From Anaeramoeba flamelloides (lineage: Eukaryota > Metamonada > Anaeramoebidae): 64,000 nucleotides of DNA. Location: assembly GCA_027625915.1 (NCBI GenBank), contig JANTQA010000029.1:5270001-5334000 (forward strand). Reading direction: 5' to 3'. The notes beneath the pieces are model-generated. The model had not been told where the DNA came from. It worked only from the letters and a program-made list of their open reading frames with translations, and ran no database searches. The translations under genes and the position numbers were made by a program. Shown here piece after piece: positions 14,154 to 26,115 of the stretch (the stretch's first letter is position 1; every line of letters begins with the position of its first letter).

Positions 14154-14180
14154 ACCTAACCTAACCTAACCGAACCTAAA
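14154..14180. repeat. Short CCTAA (TTAGG) tandem repeat
   Basis: Four near-perfect CCTAA pentamers followed by a variant unit (CCGAA) and CCTAA. (TTAGG)n is a telomere repeat in some eukaryotes, but five copies inside a gene-bearing region need not be telomeric. Confidence 0.6.
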
Positions 14181-14451
14181 TCAATTCAATAACAAATTGC
14201 CTTACTGTTGTTCAACGTGCCATAAGAACTTCCTTTCAATACAATTATTTGATCCGTATACAAGAGTGTCTCAGCATCTAAATCAGAGACAATTTTCACT
14301 TCTTTGTCTCGCAAAATGTGTTGTTTTACCAAAGTTCATTATTATTTGGTTTTTCTTCCTTTCAATAAAATAAAACCTGACTAATTTGAAAACCCAAATT
14401 GTCTCTTTTGTTTGTGGTGGAAATTCTGGATCAAAACGATTTTTGTATTCA

Positions 14452-14711
14452 CCCTAATAAAAAATTTTTTTTATAACATCCATATAATATTTTTATCACA
14501 GATTTTCCTTTTGTATGATGATTTTTTCAATATTTTTTTCCAAAAATATTCTTATAACAGTCTTATAAAAGTTTAGAAATATTATAACACATTTTAATAC
14601 AAACATTTAGGTTGTAAAAGTTTTTATACTAAAAGTTTATAACATTTTAAACATTTATAACACCTTTTAAACATGTTTATAACATGTTCTTAAAAACTTT
14701 TTTTATTAGGG
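14452..14711. mobile_element. Small inverted-repeat element with internal TTATAACA repeats
   Basis: Ends are a 13-14-base inverted repeat, CCCTAATAAAAAA at the left and TTTTTTATTAGGG at the right. The 260-base interior repeats the word TTATAACA (or close variants) at least six times, partly spaced by TTTTAAAC. There is no coding capacity. It looks like a MITE; the superfamily cannot be told and no clear target duplication is seen. Confidence 0.5.
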
Positions 14712-15997
14712 AATTGCTCTCTAATTTTATCTTCAGCGGATATTACTTTTATGACTAAAAAAATATTTGAGACAAAGGATCTTGTTAAAATTTTATGCTT
14801 TTTCTTGAAAATTTTCCAAAATCAAATTTCCTCTTGGTTTGGTTACTTTCCACCTTATTTTAAAATACCAGGTAGTTTAGTGCAATTATTTAAATACATT
14901 CATATATAAAGTGGAAAGTAATAGAACTAAGGGGTAAACTAAAATGAATTCTTAATTACACCAGTGTTTTTTGTTATTCTCAAAAAGATTTTTGTAAAAT
15001 AAAAGATTTTGATCAATAAATAATGATATATTTTTCTTTTTCAAATTTGGTCATATTTCAAAATTGATCAAATTCAATTCTTTTTCATATTTTGGAAGAC
15101 TTTCTTGATTATTACTATTGTTATGATGGTTTTTAATTGTTTTTTATTCTTGTGGGAGTAAAAATAAAAAAGATTATTTTGTGATTGGTAGTATTTTATT
15201 AATTAAATTGTAGAATATTTCCAAATCTTGAAATCATCAATACTAAATATTTGAAAAAATTTGATGGAAAATCAATTTTAATACAAAAAGTTAAGTGGAA
15301 ATTTTTTTCCGCTTTAAAACAAGTTTCTAAGTCAATTGGTCTCTTAATTATTTAATTTTCAAAATCCTTCCCAAAATTTTCTAGTATACCATTCAAACCT
15401 CCCAAGTATACTCTAACATACTCTAACCTACCCTAACATACCTTTACATACCAGTAAAAGTTGTTTTAAAAGCATACAGTCAATTTATTTCAATGAAATT
15501 GACTGTTTTGAAAAAAATGAGAATTTGACCAAATTTGTAATTTAATAATTTTCCCATAAATAATATTCATAAAATCTCAAAACCAAAAAGAAAACAAGAA
15601 CAATTTGGAATATTTTGACTTTCCTTTACTTAATTCATAAAAATATTTACAAAATTTAAATGATTGTTATATTAACGAACAGGCTTTATTTCAACACTCA
15701 GAGAACATAAAAAATGGATAATCCTAAGGAACTATCAACTCTGAGATATGTTCCATTCCTAAAAGTAAATTGGGTGCTTATGTTCACAAGTTTACAGTTA
15801 AACTTGATAAATACACCCATTTAGAAGCTTTATAGAAATAAATTATGATTTTTTTAAGAATTTATTTTTTATAATTAATTTCTAGTATAAAAATTTATTT
15901 TTTTAAGGATAATTTAGTTAATTAAAATTTACCGTTTAGTGTATTCATGTTTGGTTTTTGATGTTGATAAATCTTATAAAATAGCACTCAATTAGAT

Positions 15998-16225
15998 ATA
16001 AGCCAAATTTCAAAATTAGGGGAAAACTTTTTTATTATTATTTTAATCTTTTTACATTTGTCTTTCAGAAAATAAAATGATTACTCTATATTTTTATTTA
16101 TTTATCTATATTGGTTATTAACTCTAAAAATTTTAGTAAAATACATTATTATTATTAAAAAAAAAAATAATTAAACAAATTTTTTTCCGATGATTAATCT
16201 GCCCCTGTTTTTGAAATTTAGCTTA
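15998..16225 (+). mobile_element. 228-base MITE-like element, copy 1
   Basis: Begins ATAAGCCAAATTTCAAAA and ends TTTTGAAATTTAGCTTAC, so its own ends are about 24-base inverted repeats of the form TAAGCYAAATTTCAAAA followed by AGGGG. A second copy lies inverted at 18615-18841 and aligns along the whole length, including the internal TTGGTTATTA and GTAAAA-CATTATTA segments. It is non-coding. The target duplication is not obvious. Confidence 0.65.
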
Positions 16226-18614
16226 CAAAGAAAAAATTGAAATTATTTCTAAAATAAGTAATTCTTAGTGTTAAAAAATGATAAAGAGGATACAAAAAAA
16301 AGTAAATTTGGAGTAAAATTATGGTTACAAGAACTTTTTAAACGCTCTGCACCTTTAAGAATTTCTATATTTTTATTATTTTTTTCATTTATTGGTTTGG
16401 CTGAGAAAGTTTTAAGGTTTACAATCCCTGAAACTGGAAAAAAGATTATCTTGTATTGGGTGTGTCAACTTGTTATTTTGGTTCTTGGCTGATCAATCCA
16501 CAACTAAGTTTGGTTCGTATAGGTGGTTGAAAAATGCTATTTTTGTTATTTTATTTTTAATTTTTCCGAAATCCAGATTGATGAGTCTAAGATTAATTAA
16601 TTGGAAGGTATTGAATTGAAAGTGTTAATTTTTGGGTTGTCAATTGAAATTATCATTTTCCTTTTACAGAGTTAGGAGTAAATAAAAAAAATTTTTGTTA
16701 TAAGCATCAAATAATACAAAGCGTAAATAAAAATTTCAACGTAGAAAACAAAAAATTCAATTACTAATTAAATATCTTCCAATTAATTAATCTTAGACTC
16801 ATCAATCGGGATTTCGGAAAAATTAAAAATAAAATCACAAAAATAGCCTTTTTCAACCACCTATACGATCCAAACTTAGTTGTGGATTGATCAGCCAAGA
16901 ACCAAAATAACAAGTTGACACACCCAATACAAGATAATCTTTTTTCCAGTTTCAGGGATTGTAAACCTTAAATATTGTTTTAAAAAATGTACTAGAATGG
17001 ATGAGATATAAATGTATGATGTTGTTGATTGCCTTATACTTGGAAACAAAAGACATGGAAAAAATAATAAATAATACCTAGGAAAAAAGTGGTTCAAAAT
17101 TTAAAAGTTTTGGTTTGATCATGGTCAAATAAGACTGGGTGGGTTTAGAGAATAAATGAATATAAAAGAAAGTTATTATAGTTATGTGTCATATTTTCTG
17201 AGTCACTATGGGGTTATACTAATCTTCGATTTTTTTTCATATTTTTTCTTTATTTTATCAAGTCTTTGATTCTAATTTTTATTTAAGAATACTAAATTAA
17301 TTTTAAAATATCACAATGATCGTTTGTACATTCTTTGAATTAAATCCTAAAGATTTTTAACCCTTCAAATGTTTTTATTAAACTGGTAAATTGATTTACT
17401 GGTACGAAATGATGGAAAAAAAAATGATAAAAAAAAAGGTAAAGTTAAAAAATTAACAGAATAATCACAAAACAATTTTCTGAAATTTGGAAAGAATTAT
17501 AATTTTTTGAAAATATTAAAATCATTTTTACATTTTTTTGGTTTGTTTTTTTATTTCTTTTTCTATATATGCACTATTTTTTGTTAGATCAATTTTTTTT
17601 TTGAATAATTTACATTTATTTAAATCTGAATTATTTTAGATTAATTAACTCAAATAAAATCTGTTGAAAGTATCTGTTGTTTGATGGTCAATAATTGTTA
17701 ATAAAATTTCCATCAATTTCTAATTTAGCAATGTATTTTTTGTTGTGATATCTTTTCAAATTGTTTAATAGTGGATATTTTTTTTTATTAGAATTATTTA
17801 TTTATTGTTTTATGAGTATTATGTATTATTCATAATTGTTAAATTTTGAAACAGTTAAAGATTCCAATTTTAGTATTTCTTTTACAATATATTTATAAAG
17901 ATTTTTTTTTCAAAAAATTGAATTTTTCTGTGTTAAAAATTTTGAATTGGGGTTTCATTTGTTATTTAAACCATTTCAATGGGCACCTCTTGTAAAATTT
18001 TTTTCCTCGTATTTTGAAAATGGCTTGTATTAAAAAATACACATGAAATGAACATAATCAGACTTCAAAAAAGTATTACAAAAAAAGGTATCTATTGGAT
18101 CAAAGTAATATATATTTTAAATCAATAAGTTAAAATAATTCAAAACAAATTGAAATTTTTTCACAATACATATTTATTTATTTAATGAAAGGAGCAATTA
18201 ACGAAAATTATATCAAATATAAAAAGGATAGAAGAAAATAATAAAATAAATATATTTATCAAAAATAATAATATCCTTTACCTTTCGATATTAAAAATTT
18301 ATATACTGTTATTAGGTTTTCCAGGTTTTGAAATAAATCAATAAAATGTTTTTTTTTTCTATCGTTAGTTAAAATTCTGGAAAAATGATGTTAGCTTATA
18401 ATGATTTTTCTGTTTATTTCGAAAATCAATGGATTTAAAAAATTAAAAAAGAAAATATCCAGAAAATTTGGGTAGTTGACTACCCTCAAAGATACTTCTT
18501 CTGAATTACAGAATTATCAAAATACGATAGAAATATTATCGATTACAGAAAAAAATTCCACTATCTATTATTATTAATTGATATTTTGGATTGTTTTTTT
18601 TTTTTAATTTAAAA
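16226..18614. other. Non-coding stretch between the two 228-base elements
   Basis: Apart from the fold-back at 16411-16972 this is featureless AT-rich DNA with scattered homopolymers. No gene, RNA or further repeat could be supported. Confidence 0.5.
16411..16972. repeat. Fold-back: two ~200-base inverted arms around a ~155-base spacer
   Basis: Bases 16411-16612 reappear as reverse complement at 16768-16972 with few differences. Both arms open with TTTAAGGTTTACAATCCC and run through TTGGAAG. The arms share an in-frame stretch (RFTIPETGKKIILYW...), but each frame is short and shows no known domain, so I treat it as a non-coding fold-back rather than a gene pair. Confidence 0.75.
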
Positions 18615-18841
18615 GTAAGCTATATTTCAAAAATATGGGTAGATTTTTCATAATAAAAAAAAGTTGTTTAATTGTTTATTTTTTTTTTATAATAATGTTT
18701 TACGAAAGCTTTTAGAGATAATAACCAATATTGATTAATAAATAAAAATATAGTGTAATCATTTTATTTTTTGAAAGGCAAATGAAAAAAAAAAATAATA
18801 ATAATAATAAAGTTTTCCCCTAATTTTGAAATTTAGCTTAT
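18615..18841 (-). mobile_element. 228-base MITE-like element, copy 2 (inverted)
   Basis: Reverse-complement copy of 15998-16225, with the same terminal words (GTAAGC at the inner end, GCTTAT at the outer end). It differs from copy 1 by scattered substitutions and small A/T-run length changes. Because each copy carries its own terminal inverted repeats, two insertions are more likely than one 2.8-kb element. Confidence 0.65.
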
Positions 18842-20275
18842 TTGGTAAAATCTAAGATTTGGCTCAATTCTTTTAAATTATAAAAAACTAGATACTATCT
18901 CCGAAGAGTATGGGTACTATGTATCCAAGATTTATATATATATATATATATGAATCTATTATGATTTTAAGTATTTTTTGTTTTCAATTTTTAATTATTA
19001 CTTTTTCTTTATTACCTTAAGTTTTCTAATATTAATAAATTTAATAAAAAACTCCGACAATAACAATAAATTTCATAATTTTGATTAGTCATATTAAAGA
19101 GTTTCTGTGTATTTTTTCAAAGGATCACTTTTTCATATGGTTTCTTTCTCGATTTTTTAATAATTTTTTTTTTCATTTAATTCTGAAAATTTTATACCCT
19201 TCACAGTATCAAATGAAAAGATTTAAATTTATTCACGTTTCTAACTCTAAACCTTCCTTTTAGAAAAAAATTTTCAAAAAAAAATTATTTTATTCTTCTT
19301 CCATAAAATCAAAAAATAAATTGTTATATTGTACCAAACCTCTAATATTAGATCACTAGAAAAAAAAAAAGAATTTTTTGATTGAATTTCAAAGCAAAAA
19401 AAAATATTCATGTGAAGAGCAAACACAAAATCATCCAAATTGATGTTAAGATGATTAAAACGAAAATCTTGGAAAGAAAAACTACAAATTTTTGTTTCTT
19501 TCGAGTAACCATAAATTTTTTTCAAAATAATATAAAAACTGTGTGTGTATTATTAACTATTGAAAACTGCGAGATTCTAATAAAAATCACACTTAAACAA
19601 GAAATAAGTAGATATTAATCATTTAAAAAAAATCATTTGATTTTTTGGAATAAAAAAAATAAGCATTTTTGGTTTTTTTCGAAAAAGAATCAAAATGTGA
19701 ACTCTCAAAAATAATAAAACAAAAAAAAAAATATGATTGTTAAAATCCTCATGATTATTATTTTTTAATTAAAGAAAAAACCCACTTTCACAAGAAAGTA
19801 TGTTTTTTTTTTTCATCCACCTCAGAATATGTGGATATGTTTCCCGATTTCTCAAGTAATAGAAAAAAAAAAAAGAAGAAGAAGAAGAAAAAGAAGAAAA
19901 AGAAGAAAAAGAAAAAGCAAAAAAAGAGTGAAATAAATAAAAGAAAAAAACTCAAAGATCCGATTTCTGGAGAAAAAAGAAAAAAAAAAAATCTCAAAAA
20001 TAAAAAAAATTGGGAAAAAAAAAAAAAAATAAAAATCAAAAATAAAAAATAATTAAGTAGAGTGTTTTAAATAAGAAAATTATTTTATCCTTAAACTCTA
20101 GCTTAATTCCGTATAAAATAAAAATAAAATAAAAAATAACGTTTTCTAAAAGAAAATAAAAAATCAAAATAAAAATAAAAAATAAAAATAGGGATCAAAA
20201 AAAGCAATACATTCAGGCATTTCTCATATGACTTGAAGGTATTAATTGTTTTGATTCTCAGATGTGCTTTGAAAA
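18842..20275. other. Intergenic region 3' of the 20-22 kb gene
   Basis: Contains a (TA)n run near 18930-18955, A-rich (AAG)n/(A)n tracts at 19860-20050 and AAATAAAA-type repeats at 20110-20195. The A-rich tract gives a lysine-only open frame that I do not accept as a gene. Confidence 0.5.
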
Positions 20276-22213
20276 TTATTTCAGAATTGTTGATGAATTA
20301 TTTTGTAAAAGTGATAGCCAAAGGGAAAAATTTTTATTGGGGCTATTATCTTGTTGTTGTGAAGCAAAAGAAGCTTTGTTAACTTGTTGATTAAGAAAAA
20401 ATGGCTTTAATTTTAGGATTGCCTGAACTGCTTCTGTTTCCTTTTTTGATCTTCCTCTTAATAAGATCTCTTCATGTGTGAAATTGGTTTTATTGTGATT
20501 TTCGCGTGTGTCTGTAATTTGCATACAATTTTTCTTTGGTTGGAGATCGTCGTCGTCACCATCATCATCATCGTCATCGCTTGAACTGTCTGTTTCGATC
20601 AGGTCTTGGACATTGCTTTCGTGGGATAATGATAATGGGCTTGAGGGGAAAGATTCCATTTTGGGGGGTTGCACTTGTATGTTATCAAGGATTGTGGCTT
20701 TTGGTTGTTCAAATTGTGGAGTATTAGTGGCATTCTCCGTTTTGCTGAAGAGCGGATTGTCTTGTTTCTGTTGTTGAAATCTACGCCTGGACCTTCTTCG
20801 TTTAAATGGTAGTTCCTGTTGATTTTGAAGAGTTTTTGTTTTTGTTTTCTTTGTGATTCTTGTAATTGGTTGCTTTGCTGTTATGGTTTCAACTTTTATT
20901 TCTTCAGTTGTTTTGTTGTCCATGCAAAATTGTCCATTTTTTGAAGTCTTGTGATTAAGGACACTTTGGGTGTAATTTCTTAATTGTCGAAGATGTCTTC
21001 TTTTTTGGGTTAAGGAGGCTAAAAGTTCTCGGATTTCACTTTTTGAAGGGACTGTTTCATTATTATTATTATTATTGTTGGTGGTGGTGTTTTTTGTTAG
21101 TTTCGTTGAAAGCTGGTTCAAAGCAGTATTTAGTTTTTGTTGTGTTTCTTGTGGAATATTCTTTTTTTGTTCTATTTTTTTCATTAGCCTTTGACTTAAA
21201 CAACTTAGGTGCTTTGTTAAAAGTTGTTTTGTTTTCTTTGCCTTGATAAGTTCAGAGAAATAGCTTGTAGTCTTGGGAAAAGTCACAGACTGCTCATAAT
21301 TCCAATAAAAGTATCCTGTTGATTGATCTTCAAGAACCATTTTTAAACTTTTGTACACTGTTAAAACTAAGCTAACCCGTTGTCTTGGGAATTTTGTTTC
21401 GTTTTCAATTTGCTCACGTGTTTTTGGACCTTTTAAGAATCATATTTTTTGATTGATTAATTTTTGAAGATTAGCAAAGAGAAAAATAAATGAGAATTTT
21501 TTTTTTTATTTCCAAAGTTAAAATTTGATCAATTGAAAAAAAAAGTGGAAAAAAGTAAATTAGTTCTCAAAAATTCAAAAAGTGAAGCAAACAGTTCGAA
21601 AAAACATTTTTAAATCACTTTTTTTGATTTTCAAAGAAACAAAGAGAAATGAAAAATGATAAAATGAAAAACGAAAAAGCAAACCATTTTGAAGAATTTT
21701 ATGAATTTTAAAACCAAGTATACCAATCGTACGATCTGGATGAGAAACCTTTTGTGGTGAAAATTTTGTTGATCTTTTTTTTGGTGGAAGGCGACGAACA
21801 GTCTTTTCGTTAATTTGCTTTTCAAAAAAAGGAGAAAAGGAGTATTTAGGATCCATAAAGAGTGCTCTCCAATGTGGATTTAAAAAATATTGGTTAGGGT
21901 GGGGGGTATGGTGGCTCCTTTGTCGTTTAATTTGGGTTGTGTTTGTGCCAATGTTTAAAACAGACTTTACAACAGTTTTGCTTTCAGATCGAAGAAACAC
22001 AGAGTTTTGATTCATCAGAACTGTTACCAATTCTAAATGCTTTTTATGTGATCTTCTTTTTAATTTGCTCTTGGGAAATAATGCCCTTAAAAAGTACTTT
22101 TGCATTTTTTTTTCTCGGAAGATTTCGTTGTCGTCAATCGAACGAAAAAGGTAGTACCCAAATCCCCAGAACAAATCCCCAAAATTCAGAATTTCTTGAT
22201 CAGTAATTTCCAT
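20276..22213 (-). CDS. Two-exon gene for an unrecognised, probably nuclear protein
   Basis: Exon 1 runs 22213 down to 21724 from a clear ATG (MEITDQEILNFGDLFWGFGY). The donor is G|GTATAC, the 294-base intron is 21723-21430, and the acceptor is TTAAAAG. Exon 2 runs 21429-20276. The join is phase 1 and reads ...SHPDRTIG-PKTREQIENETKF..., a smooth continuation, giving 547 residues. Residues about 1-240 are mixed and look folded. The rest is low complexity: a run of N, a basic cluster (KRRRSRRRFQQQ) that could be a nuclear signal, and an acidic serine tract (DSSSDDDDDDGDDDD). I do not recognise the family. The conserved-looking patch is FPRQRVSLVLTVYKSLK just after the splice. A chromatin or transcription role is only a guess from composition. 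Confidence 0.7.
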
Positions 22214-22906
22214 CGCCTAAAAATTGTTGGTTTCTTTGCCTTGTATAATTTTGTAAAATTAAAATTGTTTCGGTTGTTGGTATTAGTCGGTAATAGTTTA
22301 TTTATTTTGTTGGATTTAAAGTAGTGGTTAGAAGTCGCAATAAAAAAAAAAAATTAGAGAATAAAAAAAAGTAAACAAAAATGTAAGAAAATAAACAAAT
22401 TAACAAAAAATAAATTCAATAATGACTAAAATAGATTTCAATTAAATTTCAGTTTTGTGATATACAATGTATTAAATTGCATAACTCTTAAAATAAATTA
22501 TAAAAACAGTTAGAATAAAAGGAATTTTAAAAGGACTATTTTTGCAAAAATTTGGAATTTACCAGAAAAGCTCGAAAAAAGAGTTCGGTATTATTTAGAA
22601 CCTGAGTAAATCTCACCGAAAACCCAATTTCAGAATTACCCTTTTCTGTAAAAAACGCAAAAAAAGTTTTTTAATTGATAATCTTCACATGTTTATTGAT
22701 TTTGCTTTCTTCAAAGAGGTAGTTTTTTTCCTTGTCGTTTTGTCGTTCCTTTATCACAAAAGTGAACATGGTTTTCTTATTTGATTGTAAATTCCTAATG
22801 TTCTGTTTTTTTTCCAAAAAGAGAAAGGTTAGTTGAATCCAAAATAAATTGTTTTTAGGATTGAATAAACATTGATTATTGGAATAAAAAAGTAAAATTT
22901 AGTTTT

Positions 22907-23949
22907 TATAGTTTGTTCAATAACCCGTGTCGTCGTCCCTTTTTGTGTTTTTAAAAATTATTAGTGTTTTTTTGAAATAACTGTTGTTTTTTTTTTTTTA
23001 AATGTTTTTTTTTTTTTTTTAACTGTGGTTTTATGTTTTTATTTTGTGTTTTATGAAAAAATATAGTTCCGTTTAACCTTGCTTTCATATCAAACAATAT
23101 GAACAATATTTCATTTTATCGAAATGTTTTTCTACAACCTTCAATTCCAGTCTCCTCATAAAAGAGATCTTATTCAACAAAATTTGAACAAACCAATACA
23201 AAATCCACAATAACCATATCTTTCAATTTGATTAATAACAAAAATAAACACTAAAAAGGATAAAACCAGTTTCTTAAAAACTTTTTGACTGAGAACTCGA
23301 CATACTATCAAAAAAATGAGATATAAATTTTTCAAAGTTTTTTGATCAAGAAAAGAAAAAAAATTCATTTTAATTTACTTTTTTCCTCAAGTCAATCGTC
23401 TTCAAATCATGTCTTGTAATTGTTTGACTTTATTTATTTGTTTACATTCTTTTTTTTCCAATATTGGATGAGATATGAATCCAAAATGAAAGAATATTTC
23501 TTATTGAATCAAAAATTTAATTAGCAAATATTTTATTCTTATTAAAATTCTACAAGAACATTACCAATGACCAAATTATTTATAAATCAATTCATAACAA
23601 CAATTTTCTTAATGAGAGGAAATTAAGCCACTAAAAAGCTCAATTTTCATTGCGTATGCCAAGATCTTTCAATTTTTCATTCAATTAGAAGATAAAATAT
23701 TTCTTTGATACTTTGAAAAAAAATTTCTTTTATGACTTCGAGAAGGACAATATTATTAATAAGACAGACTTTTCTACTAAAAACAAAGACACTCTTGATA
23801 ACTTTTCATTTCAACAACAATTAAAAACAAGTAAACAATAATAAAAAAGTCAGAAAACAACACTTAAAAACACTTTTTTAAAAAAACCACAATAAAGGTC
23901 GAAAAAAAAATATTTATTGAACTTGACACGGGTTATTGAACAAACTGTA
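22907..23949. mobile_element. 1.04-kb TA-flanked terminal-inverted-repeat element
   Basis: The right end, read inwards, is TA-CAGTTTGTTCAATAACCC and the left end is TA-TAGTTTGTTCAATAACCC, both continuing GTGTC, about 23 bases of inverted repeat flanked by TA. A TA duplication and a CAGT-type tip are usual for the Tc1/mariner superfamily. The interior carries no transposase frame, so it is non-autonomous or hollowed out. Confidence 0.6.
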
Positions 23950-24464
23950 CTTGTATTGCAATTTGAAAAATTAAAAAATCTCTAATTTTGGTGCAACAGA
24001 TTGGAAGAGGTTCTATTTGAAAAAATTATCTTAAAGTAACGCAACTACATACTAATATACCCCTTTTCGGTGACACACAAGTTCCAAAACTAATTATTAT
24101 TCAAAATAGTAATTATAGTTTATCAAATTCTTCCAACTTTTAAGATTTTATGAAAACAAGCTTGATTTCTAAACATTCAGTTCTTGAAAGTACGGTAAAG
24201 TATTTGTGATATTAGAGAATTACCTGGAAGGCTTTGGACATTATCTTAAAGCTTTGTAAAGTATGGGGAGATATTTAACAGCGAATAGAAAAAGATCTTG
24301 GTTGACAAATTATATAGATTTTTTATTCCTAATTCCATTATCAACCCTTTTGGAAAGAGTCAGGAACAAATTTGGTTTCCTTTTTTTGTTTTTAGCAGGG
24401 AAATTTGCATGATTTATTTTACAACATCTTCTGATTTTAACAAAAGAATAAAGTTGTTTCCAAA

Positions 24465-24567
24465 AAGTGTGACAAAAAAAAATTTATAATGTAATCTATA
24501 AATAGGTCTAATGGGGTTTGTTGATCTGTTGTACACACCAATCTTAAAACTTTTTTGTCACACTTTA
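24465..24567. repeat. ~100-base hairpin with AAAGTGTGACAAAAAA ends
   Basis: AAAGTGTGACAAAAAA at the left is mirrored by TTTTTTGTCACACTTT at the right, 16 perfectly paired bases around about 70 bases. It may be a tiny MITE. No second copy was found in the window. Confidence 0.5.
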
Positions 24568-25071
24568 TATCACTCTTCTTTAAAATAACACTACTTAATT
24601 CAGACCTATTAACAACATCAATTATTCAAATGCTATTGTTTAAAACTTCAAAATTAATTTACTCAATCTATCAGTTTTTTTGGTGAAGAACATTGAATTG
24701 CTTAATCAAGATGATTTTTTTTTAATGTGGTAATCAAACATAACTACAGTTATTGATGAATTATTTTTTCTATTTCCAACATTTTTTTTTTCCCAATTGT
24801 TTTTCCAAATCGAATGTATATTTTTCCTCAATTTAAGATACACTTCCAGGTTGTATACATTAACTACATATTTAATTTGTCAATGCTTTAAGACTGTTTT
24901 TTGTAAATTTCTTATTATTTGGAAAAATTATCACAAATTAAAAAATCAGTTATCAATAAATTTTAACTTTTTTGTTCTAAAAAAGATGTTTTTGCTATTC
25001 TATAATTTAAAAGTGGAAAAAAGATAAATTGATTATCTTAAAATTCTCAACCACTCAACCAATACTATTTG

Positions 25072-25277
25072 TTGCAAAATAAATGGAACAAAATTTTCAT
25101 TCAACTTTCCAAATAAAGATTGTATAAATCATTATAAATTCCAAATTTTTCAATTCCATAAATAGCTTAAATTATAAGTACCAATTTAGAATTGGGTTCT
25201 TTGATGATTTTATTCTCATTCTTGGAAAGTTATTTTTTGGAAAGCTGAATGAAAATTTTGATCTCTTTATTTTACAA
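25072..25277. mobile_element. ~206-base MITE, copy 1 of a pair
   Basis: Terminal inverted repeats of roughly 35-40 imperfect bases: TTGCAAAATAAATGG, then AAAATTTTCATTCA and CTTTCC at the left, mirrored by GGAAAG, TGAATGAAAATTTT and TATTTTACAA at the right. The central TAGAATTGGG...TTTGATGATTT is shared with the copy at 43174-43390. Confidence 0.6.
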
Positions 25278-25336
25278 TTAACAGTATCTTTCAAAACCAC
25301 AATTTATCGAAATACAAAAAATTATTATCTTCAAAA

Positions 25337-25927
25337 AGGATGAAATCAGTCCAAATTCTAATAAATTAATTAATTGATAAAACAAAACTTTTATGAGTCT
25401 TTTTAATTTTTTGGTCTTGATTAAAATAAAAAGAATTTTCTTTTAGTTTTTTTTATAATTTTTATTTGAAAAAAAAGAATTCTTCCAAGAACCTTTGCTA
25501 AATTTTCAAAGTTAACACTAAAATGTAACAAAAAAAATTATTTTTTAATAATTCCAAACAAAAAAAATAAAAAAATTTTAAAATGAAAAAAAGTTTTTTT
25601 TAATTTACTTTTAATTTTTTAAAAAAAAATAGAAAATGATTTCAAACAATCTTAGTAAGGCTTCTGGATGTAAAAATTCTAAGACCAAGAGTTTGGGAGT
25701 TCTTTTTGATTGTAGTCAAATTTAACTTTCTTCAAAAGTTTGAGATCGGACTTACTGTTCTTGTTCCTATTAGAACCAATATTTTGGGAGTGTTGGTAAC
25801 TTCTATTACAATTTCTAATTCTTGTTGAAGTTTTCCAATCTGTTTTGAAGGTTTTTTAAAGTCAATAGTTTGGGGGGAATTCCCCCCCTCTAAAATATAA
25901 TCTTCTTTAAGAAGGTTTTGAATCTTT
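25337..25927. repeat. Dispersed repeat R1, copy 1 (~590 bases)
   Basis: Direct repeat of 33728-34319; both start AAGGATGAAATCAGTCCAAA and end with a CCCCCTCTAAAATATA stretch followed by GGTTTTGAATCT. Read on the minus strand it holds short protein-like runs (for example IGKLQQELEIVIEVTN) preserved in both copies, so it probably derives from a coding element now decayed. Family unknown. Confidence 0.7.
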
Positions 25928-26000
25928 TCCCGTTGTGTGAAAGTATGTTATATATAAACTCTGTTTCAGTCAAAGGAACCCAAAATTTTTTTCCAATATC

Positions 26001-26115
26001 AAATATTTTATATAATTGACCTTTGAAGAAAAAATAAGAAATAAGCAGAATAATACACCCACCAAAGAATAGTTGATATAAGTCTGAAAGAAAACTAATT
26101 AATTAAAAAATTTTC
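26001..26115. repeat. Dispersed repeat R3, copy 1
   Basis: About 115 bases (ATTTTATATAATTGACC ... AGCAGAATAATACAC) that recur in the same orientation near 35230-35365, just upstream of the LINE. It may be part of a larger decayed element. Confidence 0.5.

Larger units (their letters stand above)
13686..15997. other. Intergenic region upstream of NOC2-like gene
   Basis: This holds the presumed NOC2 promoter, a short CCTAA tandem repeat at 14154-14180, a 260-base terminal-inverted-repeat element at 14452-14711, and a run of CTAACATAC-like words at 15410-15445. No coding sequence is recognisable. Confidence 0.6.
22214..25336. other. Intergenic region with TA-flanked and hairpin elements
   Basis: Upstream of the 20-22 kb gene (minus strand), so its promoter is probably in the first few hundred bases. 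The rest holds a 1.04-kb inverted-repeat element (22907-23949), a small hairpin (24465-24567) and a MITE (25072-25277). No coding sequence is recognisable. Confidence 0.55.

Noticed and set aside
16268-16492. A small membrane protein gene, with a partner at 16891-17097 on the other strand
   Set aside because: The shared part is only the fold-back arm read from both sides; the rest of the two frames has nothing in common.
19831-20052. A small lysine-only protein
   Set aside because: It is the translation of an A-rich/AAG tract in non-coding DNA, with a similar phenylalanine-rich frame on the other strand.
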